Origin: Amycolatopsis palatopharyngis
GTDB taxonomy: Bacteria > Actinomycetota > Actinomycetes > Mycobacteriales > Pseudonocardiaceae
NCBI RefSeq assembly: GCF_003385185.1
Contig: NZ_PQHZ01000001.1
Coordinates: 213,882-277,881, forward strand
DNA: 64,000 nt
Reading direction: 5' to 3'
In this document: piece by piece, positions 1-7,139 of the stretch
Numbering within the stretch: the stretch's first letter is position 1
How the letters are laid out: every line of letters begins with the position of its first letter
Position numbers and translations under genes: made by a program
The notes under the pieces: generated by a model
What the model was told of the DNA's origin: nothing
Databases searched by the model: none
Seen by the model: only the letters and a program-made list of their open reading frames with translations

Positions 1-501
1 CCGATCGCCGCGGTGTTCCGCGCACTGGCCACCATGGAGGGAACACTGGCCCTGCTCGCCCCCGGCTTCAACATCGTCGCCGAATCCCGCGCCTTCGCCG
101 CGGCGCAGCTGGGCGAACGAATGCGACCGGACTCGGTACGACGGGCCGCGACCGACGAACTACTGGCCATGCTGCCGGTGCTGCGCAGGCTGCCCCGCCG
201 CATCGACCGCATCGGTGGCGCGCTCGAGCAGGGACGGCTCTCGGTCAATGTCCGGCTCTTCGCCGACGAACGCGACCGCGTCCTGCTGACCGGGTGGCTG
301 CACGAGGTGCTGCTGACCTTCGTCGGAGCCGCGACCGGACTGATGGCCGTGCTGCTGCTGACCGGCGCGGGCGGCCCGGCCCTGCTACCCGACCTGAGCC
401 TGCACCAGCTTCTCGGTTACAACCTGCTCATGGTCAGCGCGCTGGTTGGTCTGCGACTGCTGTTCGTGGTGTTTCGCACCCAGCAACGCCGTTCAGCCTG
501 A
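1..501 (+). CDS. UbiB/AarF (ABC1)-family kinase-like protein, C-terminal part
   Basis: Only the last ~166 codons are in the window. The reading frame is open from base 1, so the true start lies upstream and the GTG at 13 is probably internal. The C-terminus has a charged helical region (LPRRIDRIGGALEQGRLSVN) followed by two hydrophobic segments (around GAATGLMAVLLLTGAGG and LLMVSALVGLRLLFVVF). That is the usual tail of UbiB/AarF atypical kinases, which are linked to quinone or lipid metabolism. The kinase core is not visible. The stop TGA is at 499-501. The downstream monooxygenase is on the same strand about 100 bp away with its own ribosome binding site. The family call rests on the tail only. 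Confidence 0.7.
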   Translation, partial: PIAAVFRALATMEGTLALLAPGFNIVAESRAFAAAQLGERMRPDSVRRAATDELLAMLPVLRRLPRRIDRIGGALEQGRLSVNVRLFADERDRVLLTGWLHEVLLTFVGAATGLMAVLLLTGAGGPALLPDLSLHQLLGYNLLMVSALVGLRLLFVVFRTQQRRSA

Positions 502-601
502 GAACGCCGGTGTTGCCAGCCTGACGCTGTCGCACGATCGGAGTGGATGGCATGATGACGGCAAATACATTCAAGACCGCCGGTATGTCTGGAGGATGGT
601 A

Positions 602-2119
602 ATGACGCCCCACGGAGACGGTGCCGGGCCCACTGACCAGGTCGAACACGTGGACGTGCTGATCATCGGGGCCGGGCTCTCCGGCATCGGCGCGGCCTGC
701 CGGTTGCGCCGTGACCGGCCCGGCTCCAGCATCGCGATCCTGGAGGCCAGGGCCACGATCGGTGGCACCTGGGACCTCTTCCGCTACCCGGGCATCCGCT
801 CCGACTCCGACATGTTCACCCTCGGCTACCGCTTCAAGCCGTGGGAGGACCAGAAGGCCATCGCGGACGGTCCCGCCATTCTGAACTACGTGCACGAGAC
901 CGCGCGAGAACACCGCGTCGACTCACTGGTCCGGTTCCACCATCGCGTCGTACATGCCGACTACTCCAGTGGGCAGCGCAGGTGGACCGTGACCGTCGAG
1001 CGGACGGACACCGGCGAAACGGTCACCATGACCTGCCGGTTCCTGTTCTGCTGCAGCGGCTACTACCGCTACGACGAGGGGTACACCCCCGACATCCCCG
1101 GCGTCGACCGTTTCGCCGGTACGGTCGTGCACCCGCAGCACTGGCCCACCGACCTGGACTACGCGGGCAAGCGCGTCGTGGTCATCGGCAGCGGCGCGAC
1201 CGCGGTGACCCTGGTGCCCGCGATGGCACCCGACGCCGAGCACGTGACGATGCTGCAGCGCTCACCGACCTACATCATCGCGCAGCCGGGTGTCGATGTC
1301 GTCGCGAACCTCTTCCGGAAGATCCTCCCCTCTCCGCTCGCCTACCGAATCTCCCGCTGGAAGAACGTCCTGACGCAGACCGCGGTGTTCCAGCTGAGCA
1401 AGTCCCGCCCCGGACTGGTCAAGGCCCTGTTGCGCAGACTCGCCATCGCGCAACTGCCCAAGGACTATCCCGTGGACGTCCACTTCAAGCCGCGGTACAA
1501 CCCGTGGGACCAGCGACTGTGCCTGGTGCCCGACGGTGATCTCTTCAAGGCCATCCGCCGTGGTGCGGCATCCGTGGTGACCGACAACATCGAAGCCGTC
1601 ACCGAGACCGGCATCCGGCTGCGATCCGGCGACCAGCTCGACGCCGACGTCATCGTCACCGCGACGGGGCTGAATCTGCTGGTGTTCGGCGGCATCCGGC
1701 TCGCGGTGGACGGCGACGAGGTGCACCTGCCCGACACGATGGCCTACAAGGGGATGATGCTCTCCGGGGTGCCCAACTTCGCTTACACAATCGGCTACAC
1801 GAACGCGTCGTGGACGCTGAAGGCCGATCTGGTCAGCGAGTACATCAGCCGGCTGCTCACGCATATGGACGAGCACGGGTACGACGAGTGCGTTCCCGAA
1901 CGGGATCCGCGGGTCGAGGAGGAGCCGTTCCTCGACTTCGCGGCGGGGTACGTACTGCGATCGCTCGACAAGTTCCCCAAGCAGGGCGCCGAGGCACCGT
2001 GGAAACTGCGGATGAACTACCTCCGCGACGTCGTCACGCTTCGCCACGGCAGTGTCGCCGACGAAGCGATGCGCTTCCGGACCGGAGAACGCAGCCCCGT
2101 CCGTAACACGACCGGGTGA
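602..2119 (+). CDS. Flavin-containing monooxygenase, Baeyer-Villiger type
   Basis: This 505-residue protein is predicted to insert oxygen next to a ketone using FAD and NADPH. An FAD Rossmann motif GAGLSG lies at residues 23-28. The class I Baeyer-Villiger fingerprint FxGxxxHxxxWP (FAGTVVHPQHWP) is at 171-182, and an NADPH Rossmann motif GSGATA is at 196-201. The start ATG at 602 was chosen because GGAGG at 591-595 sits six bases upstream; the in-frame ATG at 596 abuts the GGAGG. The family is known for ketone, steroid and terpenoid oxidation; the substrate here cannot be read. It ends convergently with the diguanylate cyclase, with a hairpin in between. Confidence 0.88.
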   Translation: MTPHGDGAGPTDQVEHVDVLIIGAGLSGIGAACRLRRDRPGSSIAILEARATIGGTWDLFRYPGIRSDSDMFTLGYRFKPWEDQKAIADGPAILNYVHETAREHRVDSLVRFHHRVVHADYSSGQRRWTVTVERTDTGETVTMTCRFLFCCSGYYRYDEGYTPDIPGVDRFAGTVVHPQHWPTDLDYAGKRVVVIGSGATAVTLVPAMAPDAEHVTMLQRSPTYIIAQPGVDVVANLFRKILPSPLAYRISRWKNVLTQTAVFQLSKSRPGLVKALLRRLAIAQLPKDYPVDVHFKPRYNPWDQRLCLVPDGDLFKAIRRGAASVVTDNIEAVTETGIRLRSGDQLDADVIVTATGLNLLVFGGIRLAVDGDEVHLPDTMAYKGMMLSGVPNFAYTIGYTNASWTLKADLVSEYISRLLTHMDEHGYDECVPERDPRVEEEPFLDFAAGYVLRSLDKFPKQGAEAPWKLRMNYLRDVVTLRHGSVADEAMRFRTGERSPVRNTTG

Positions 2120-2171
2120 ACCGGGATCCCAGGCGTCATTCCCGCGCGGCGATCCTCTCTCTACCGACGTG

Positions 2172-2213
2172 GCGGTAGCCGGCCAGGAAGCCCCCCGACT
2201 GGCCGGCTGCCGC
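2172..2213. terminator. Bidirectional hairpin between convergent genes
   Basis: The arms AGCCGGCCAG (2177-2186) and CTGGCCGGCT (2199-2208) pair perfectly around a 12-base loop. The flanks GCGGT and GCCGC extend the stem with one G-U pair. It lies between the stop codons of the monooxygenase and the diguanylate cyclase. There is no clear U-tract. Confidence 0.5.
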
Positions 2214-2229
2214 TGTGCCCCCCGCACGT

Positions 2230-3591
2230 TCAGGGCTCAGCGGTCACCTGGGCGGGGATGTGGACGCCGAGTGCTCCCGATGGAGCCAGGACGACCCGGT
2301 TCCGGCCGCTCTTCTTCGCCGTATATGTGGCTTCGTCCGCGGCGTGCAGCAAGGTGGTGTATTCGGTGGCCGTATCGGGGTAGAGGGCCGCACCGATGGA
2401 GGCGGTGAGCCCGCTGACCGTGGGCGGCTTTCCCGATGTGACGACGGGGACGGAAACCTCGAGGGCGCCGATACCCGCGTTGATGCGATTGGCGACGGCC
2501 ACGAGCTCCTCCCTGCCTACCCCGGGAAGGAGTGCTACGAACTCGTCACCGCCGTAGCGTCCGACGTAGTCGCCGGCCCGCACCGAGCCCTGAACCGCGC
2601 CGGCGATCGCGCGAAGCACCTCGTCGCCCGCGAGGTGCCCGTTGCCGTCGTCGACCGCCTTGAAGTGATCGATGTCGATCATCAGCACGCCTGCCGTCGA
2701 CTGGATTCGCTCGGCTCGCACCAGTTCCCTGCGGGTGAGTTCGGACCAGAACTCAGGTGCGAGGATCCCGGTCTTGGAGTCGCTTCTCGCGGCCAACTGG
2801 AACTGGGGCAACAACAGACCCAGGTGCAGCGCCACCGGAGTGATCATCAGGACGGGCAGCAACCAGGGCCGCAAGGTCACGACGAGGGCGATCCCGCAGC
2901 CGATCCCGACGGCGGCGAGCACGATCAGCACGTCGGACGGATTACCGAGCGCGTTGCGGCCGGGCTTGTCCGGATTGGCGATGATGATCATGAAGACCAC
3001 CAGGACGTAGTTGACCCCGAAATACACCGCACCGGCCAGCAGCAGGGTGATCATGCCGCCGAATCCGTCGACATGGGGCATGTAGGGAGCGAGCCACCCG
3101 CCGGTACCGAGATGCAGCACCGCGCCCGCCGCCGTGCAGGCCAGCACGACGGTGGCGGCCGAGTACACCTTGCGATGCGCCACACCCCGGCGCCGGTACA
3201 CGCGCAGCCAGGAGTGCGTGTAACTGACGACGATCACCACGACGGCCAGCGGGGGCGGCAACAGCAGCAGGCCGGCGAAGATCCAGATCGACTGCAGGTG
3301 CATATGCGGATGGCCCTCGGCTCCGAGCTCCCGGATCCGTTCTATGCCCTGTGCTGCCTCGAGATGGACGACCTCCGCGACGAGAATCAGGGCGCACCAC
3401 AAAAGCGCCTGCCCCGTTACCGGCACCAGTGTCACCGTTGCCGCGACAGCGACGAGCGCGGCGATCTCGACCGCCACAAGCAGCACCAGCACGGGCCGGG
3501 ACAACCGCCGCACAGGCCAGTCCCGCAGATTGAAACGCAACTGTCGGTCCGGTGAACTGTGTATTCGCCTTCGGACCTTGGACAATCCCAT
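2230..3591 (-). CDS. Membrane diguanylate cyclase (GGDEF)
   Basis: The N-terminal half carries about seven or eight hydrophobic segments (roughly residues 30-260, counted from the GTG at 3600). The C-terminal GGDEF domain has an intact RYGGDEF active site at about 350-354. An RxxD inhibitory site lies five residues before it (RAGD), so product feedback by c-di-GMP is expected. The role is synthesis of c-di-GMP at the membrane. ATG 3591 is preferred because AGAAGG lies 8-9 bases upstream; a GTG at 3600 is the alternative. No EAL domain is present. It is transcribed away from the PTDW-repeat protein, whose start is about 130 bp off. The sensory input is unknown. Confidence 0.88.
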   Translation of the reverse strand: MGLSKVRRRIHSSPDRQLRFNLRDWPVRRLSRPVLVLLVAVEIAALVAVAATVTLVPVTGQALLWCALILVAEVVHLEAAQGIERIRELGAEGHPHMHLQSIWIFAGLLLLPPPLAVVVIVVSYTHSWLRVYRRRGVAHRKVYSAATVVLACTAAGAVLHLGTGGWLAPYMPHVDGFGGMITLLLAGAVYFGVNYVLVVFMIIIANPDKPGRNALGNPSDVLIVLAAVGIGCGIALVVTLRPWLLPVLMITPVALHLGLLLPQFQLAARSDSKTGILAPEFWSELTRRELVRAERIQSTAGVLMIDIDHFKAVDDGNGHLAGDEVLRAIAGAVQGSVRAGDYVGRYGGDEFVALLPGVGREELVAVANRINAGIGALEVSVPVVTSGKPPTVSGLTASIGAALYPDTATEYTTLLHAADEATYTAKKSGRNRVVLAPSGALGVHIPAQVTAEP

Positions 3592-3724
3592 GCGTAGCAC
3601 CTTCTCCCCCGGGTAGCTCCAGCGAGAGGATGGCCATCGTAATCGCCCAGACGCGGTGTGTCACTAGGCCGGACGGCTCATCGCCGACGACCCGCACACT
3701 GTGCCGACACCACCGGAGGTAACC

Positions 3725-3928
3725 ATGTCGAACTTCAACATCCGCGCCCTGCAGAGCGGTCTGTCCACCGGCGGGCGGCGCCGTACCCAGCGCCCGACCG
3801 ACTGGACGAGGTCATGCCCCACGGACTGGTCGGTCCGTTCCTTGCCCACCGACTGGACCGTTCGTTCGCTGCCCACCGACTGGAGCCGCCCCGCTCCGCA
3901 GCGCCCGACCGACTGGACCCGCTTCTGA
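3725..3928 (+). CDS. 67-residue protein with five PTDW repeats, unknown function
   Basis: The small ORF has a textbook ribosome binding site (GGAGG at 3715-3719, five bases before ATG). A 23-residue basic N-terminus without a hydrophobic signal is followed by five copies of PTDW at residues 24-27, 32-35, 41-44, 50-53 and 61-64. The linkers are rich in Ser, Thr and Arg (TRSC, SVRSL, TVRSL, SRPAPQR). The two central units are near-identical 27-bp DNA repeats (SVRSLPTDW, TVRSLPTDW). The protein ends TRF. The leader-plus-repeated-unit layout resembles multi-core peptide precursors, but no modifying enzyme is adjacent. The neighbours are an MFS exporter (convergent, 37 bp away) and a diguanylate cyclase. 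I do not recognise the family. Confidence 0.7.
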   Translation: MSNFNIRALQSGLSTGGRRRTQRPTDWTRSCPTDWSVRSLPTDWTVRSLPTDWSRPAPQRPTDWTRF

Positions 3929-3965
3929 CCGTTCGCGATCAGCGACGCGGACGCGATCCGTCACT

Positions 3966-5237
3966 TCACGACTGACCCGCCCCACCGGTCGCCGGTCCCG
4001 ATGTCGAGTCGGGGCCGGGGGCCAGGGCCGCGCGGTGCCATGCACCGGCGGCGGCCGTCGCCGCCACGGTGCCAAGTGCTCCCGCGGTCGCGATCACGAG
4101 ATGCGGGGCGAGACGTTCGGCCACGAGACCGGCCAGCACCACCCCCGCACCCTGGGACACCCGCAGTGCGGTGATCGCGAGACCGAACGCCTGCGCCCGC
4201 TGCGCGTCCGGTGTGAGCTGGACGAACACCGTGCTGGTAACCAGGTTGTACGCGCTGGCTACCCCGGAGATCGTGAACAGCAGCAGCGTCACAGCCAGCC
4301 CTGGATCGGGCGCGCATCCGAGCAGCACCGCGCAGGCCAGCACCGGCAACGGCGTCAGCAGCCTTCGCCGGTACACCTCGGGTACGCGGGCGAGCAGCGC
4401 CATACCCAGCACGCTTCCCGTGGCGAAAGCACCGAGCAGCAGGCCGACGGTCACCGAACCGCCTCCGAGTTCCGCGGCATACGGCGCGGCCAATGCCTCG
4501 CCCGCGATGTAGAAGCCGGAAACGCAACCCAGCGCCACCAGCGATCGCAGGCGCCGATCCGACCACACGAGCCGGACTCCCGCCCGCACCAGACGCCACC
4601 ACGCCCCATCGCCGGTCGAGCTTCCCGTGCTCGGTGCCGCCGCCGCCCTGGGCCTGAGGCCCGTCAGCAACAGCAGCGCAGAGACCCCGAAGCTGGCGGC
4701 GTCCGCCGCGAGCGCACCGCTGGGCCCCAGCCAGGCCACGAGCACTCCTCCCCCGGCGAACCCGACGACCTGCCCGCTCTGCACGACCATCGACAACAAC
4801 CCCATGGCGCTGACGAACTGGCGGCCGGACACGACGTGCGTGAGCAGCGCCGTCCTGGCGGCGTTCCACGGCGGGTTGAGCAACTGGACGCCGACGAGCA
4901 GGGCACCAACCAGCGGCAACGGCATGCCCGGTACCGCCATCAACCCCACCAGAACGACCCTGGCAAGATCCGAGACGACCAGCACGGTGCGTCTCGGGTA
5001 CCGGTCGGCCAGCCCCGACAACAGTGGCCCGCCAAGCAGATCCGGCAGGAACGTCGCCGCGTACACGGTCGCCGCCCACCCGGGCGAGCCCGTCCGGTCG
5101 AAAACCAGGATCGACAACGCCACCCTGGCCAACTGGTCCCCCACCACGGTGACCAGCTGGGCGGCGAACAGCGACCGGAACTCCCCAACCGCGAGCACCT
5201 CGCGGAACCTCGCCGGGTGTGGGTCCGGTACGACCAT
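3966..5237 (-). CDS. MFS transporter (drug-exporter-like)
   Basis: This 423-residue polytopic membrane protein has about 12 predicted segments. It carries the MFS loop motif GLADRYPRRTVL near residues 75-87, typical of DHA-type proton antiporters that export small molecules. The N-terminus PARFREVLAVGEFRSLFAAQ is usual for this group. A long hydrophilic loop separates the two halves, and the C-terminal tail is Gly/Pro/Ser-rich. It ends convergently with the PTDW-repeat gene, 37 bp apart. The substrate is unknown; export of a product of its small neighbour is a hypothesis only. No regulator is next to it. Confidence 0.85.
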   Translation of the reverse strand: MVVPDPHPARFREVLAVGEFRSLFAAQLVTVVGDQLARVALSILVFDRTGSPGWAATVYAATFLPDLLGGPLLSGLADRYPRRTVLVVSDLARVVLVGLMAVPGMPLPLVGALLVGVQLLNPPWNAARTALLTHVVSGRQFVSAMGLLSMVVQSGQVVGFAGGGVLVAWLGPSGALAADAASFGVSALLLLTGLRPRAAAAPSTGSSTGDGAWWRLVRAGVRLVWSDRRLRSLVALGCVSGFYIAGEALAAPYAAELGGGSVTVGLLLGAFATGSVLGMALLARVPEVYRRRLLTPLPVLACAVLLGCAPDPGLAVTLLLFTISGVASAYNLVTSTVFVQLTPDAQRAQAFGLAITALRVSQGAGVVLAGLVAERLAPHLVIATAGALGTVAATAAAGAWHRAALAPGPDSTSGPATGGAGQS

Positions 5238-5380
5238 CCCCGCCTCCGCAGGCCGACACCGCCTGGAACATCCATGACCGGCAGCGCTCGCCGGTGGATC
5301 TGGAGTATCGCAGCATTCCGAAGCCGACGCCGACCCCAGGCAGGAGGACCGTCGGCGTCGGCCGGGGCGGCGCGGCGGGA

Positions 5381-6298
5381 TCAGCCGCGCCTGTACTCCT
5401 CCCAGGTCACCTTCGTGACCTGAGGGCCGTCGTCACGGGCGCGGCTGGCGAGACCGTTGTATCCGAGGTAGTAATCGCCTGCCTGGTGCTGTGCGGCGGA
5501 TGACTGATCCGGATCGTTCACGGCGATGGCGTGGATGTGATAGGCCCAGTTGCCCTGGGCGGGGGTGCGCAGCCAGGCCGCGAAACCCACGTTGCGCAGC
5601 TTCCGGACGACATCCGTCCGGGTGCTCGTACTCATCCCCCGCACCGAGAGATCCAACGCACCGCCACCGTCGTGGGTGCCCGCCGATCCACCGACGCCAC
5701 CCGGGTTGTACGAACCCTGCGTCACCGACAGCTGCCTGCCCAGCAGCCCCTCGGCCGCCACAAGCATCGCCTTGGTACGGGTGTTCATGGTCGCACCGTG
5801 GTAGGTGATCCTGCTGCCCGCCGACACAAGGTTGGTGACGGTGTAGCGCTGGCTGCCCAGCTTCCGCAGTGAGGCAGGGCCCGGCAATCCGGAGGCGTCG
5901 ATGCCGGTGTAGCCGAGAGAGCGCTGGTAGGCGGCATACCCGGAGATGGTCGCCGTGCCGAAGTGGCCATCGACGTACTTTCCGTCCAGCAGCCCCTTGG
6001 CGGTCAGCGCTTCCTCCACCAGCGACACGCTGGCCTTGCTGCCCGGGGTCAGCGCGGTGTCGGCTCTGCGCGGATCGATCTGTGCCGCCTTGAGCACGGC
6101 CTCCATATTGGCCGATGGCAATGCCATCGCGGCTTCATCGCGTTCGGCCACGGCCGGCGTGGCCACGGAGAGCACCATGGCGGTTCCCGCCGTCAGCACG
6201 GCGGCCCTGGTACGCAGACCACGCCTTCTGTCCGAGGCCGGGAGATTCGCCACCGGTGTTCCAGCGCCATTCCAGGCCATCCATGACCACATCCGCAT
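5381..6298 (-). CDS. Secreted peptidoglycan-binding / M15-like peptidase protein
   Basis: A 305-residue exported protein. The start ATG at 6298 follows CGGAGG by about six bases. A signal peptide covers residues ~1-51 with an AVA cleavage site. A peptidoglycan-binding-1-like region lies around 88-150 (VEEALTAKGLLDGKYVDGHF). The C-terminal domain resembles D-Ala-D-Ala carboxypeptidases: His209 in AGTHDGG, Asp216 in ALDLSV and His254/256 in YHIHA could form the zinc site. The predicted role is cell-wall peptide binding or trimming outside the membrane. It is transcribed divergently from clpP, about 220 bp away. Peptidase activity is inferred from motif geometry alone. Confidence 0.75.
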   Translation of the reverse strand: MRMWSWMAWNGAGTPVANLPASDRRRGLRTRAAVLTAGTAMVLSVATPAVAERDEAAMALPSANMEAVLKAAQIDPRRADTALTPGSKASVSLVEEALTAKGLLDGKYVDGHFGTATISGYAAYQRSLGYTGIDASGLPGPASLRKLGSQRYTVTNLVSAGSRITYHGATMNTRTKAMLVAAEGLLGRQLSVTQGSYNPGGVGGSAGTHDGGGALDLSVRGMSTSTRTDVVRKLRNVGFAAWLRTPAQGNWAYHIHAIAVNDPDQSSAAQHQAGDYYLGYNGLASRARDDGPQVTKVTWEEYRRG

Positions 6299-6431
6299 AG
6301 CCGTCCTCCGTAGGTCTGAAGCACACGTGCGCTCAGCCTTCGTGACGGAAGTACAACTGGCGTACAAGCCGCCCCGCGACAACACGGATCACCCGCCACG
6401 CCGCTCATGATCGCCAGCAGCGAATCCCCCA

Positions 6432-6445
6432 CGCTGTGGGCGAAC
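6432..6445 (+). promoter_or_regulatory. ClgR-like box upstream of clpP
   Basis: CGCTGTGGGCGAAC resembles the actinobacterial ClgR consensus (CGCY-NANR-GCGWW) with one mismatch in the spacer. It lies 72 bp before the clpP start. A second GTTCGCCC arm follows at 6464-6471. ClgR is a known activator of clp protease genes. Confidence 0.45.
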
Positions 6446-6517
6446 GCGGCCCCATTCCTCGGTGTTCGCCCCATACCGTCGGTGTCACAAACGAACTTCG
6501 AGCAGAGGCGGGCAACG

Positions 6518-7120
6518 ATGGCAGTGGATCTGGTTCCGGACATGAAGACAACGGCCACCGCGACGTCCATCAACGAATCGGTATACGAGCAGTTGCTGCG
6601 CGACCGAATCGTCTTCCTCGGTTCGGAGGTCACCGACGAGGTAGCCAACCGCGTCGTCGCGCAACTCCTGTTGCTCGCCGCGAACGACCCAGCCGAGGAC
6701 ATCACGTTCTACATCAACTCACCGGGCGGCTCGGTCACCGCCGGAATGGCCATCTACGACACTCTCCGGCTCATCAAGCCGGACGTGTCGACCTGGGGAC
6801 TCGGTTTCGTCGCCTCCATGGGGCAGTTCCTGCTGTCCTCCGGGACACCGGGCAAGCGCTACCTGTTGCCCAACACCCGGATAGTCATGCACCAACCCTC
6901 CGCTGGTATCGGTGGCGCGGCCAGTGACATCGCCATCCAGGCCGAGGTGTTCGGCAAGATGAAACGGCGAATCGCCGAGATCACGGCCCGGCAGACCGGT
7001 CAGCCGTTGGAACGGATCATCGCTGACGCGGACCGCGATCGCTGGTTCGACGCCGAGGAAGCACTGACATACGGCTTTGTCGACCACATCGTCGGGGACG
7101 AGCGGGGCGTCCCCGGCTGA
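6518..7120 (+). CDS. clpP: ATP-dependent Clp protease proteolytic subunit
   Basis: A 200-residue ClpP serine peptidase. The catalytic triad is visible: Ser100 in VASMGQ, His125 in MHQPS and Asp174 in ADRDRW. The oxyanion strand INSPGG (67-72) is also present. The protein would assemble as tetradecamers fed by Clp ATPases to degrade tagged proteins. ATG 6518 is chosen to match the usual N-terminal length; ATG 6542 is possible. Usually actinobacterial clpP1-clpP2-clpX form one locus. Here clpP stands alone between a secreted protein and a beta-oxidation operon, so it is probably an additional paralogue. A ClgR-like box upstream suggests stress induction. Confidence 0.9.
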   Translation: MAVDLVPDMKTTATATSINESVYEQLLRDRIVFLGSEVTDEVANRVVAQLLLLAANDPAEDITFYINSPGGSVTAGMAIYDTLRLIKPDVSTWGLGFVASMGQFLLSSGTPGKRYLLPNTRIVMHQPSAGIGGAASDIAIQAEVFGKMKRRIAEITARQTGQPLERIIADADRDRWFDAEEALTYGFVDHIVGDERGVPG

Positions 7121-7139
7121 GCCGGGGACCGGTCCCTGC

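Noticed and set aside
1262..2227. 321-residue minus-strand ORF
   Set aside because: Shadow of the Baeyer-Villiger monooxygenase.
3725..3928. Microviridin-type graspetide precursor
   Set aside because: PTDW is close to PSDW, but the leader motif and an adjacent ATP-grasp synthetase are absent; the ATP-grasp gene is 13 kb away in an unrelated operon.
4035..5423. 462-residue plus-strand ORF
   Set aside because: Antisense to the MFS gene; Arg/Gln-rich and motif-free.
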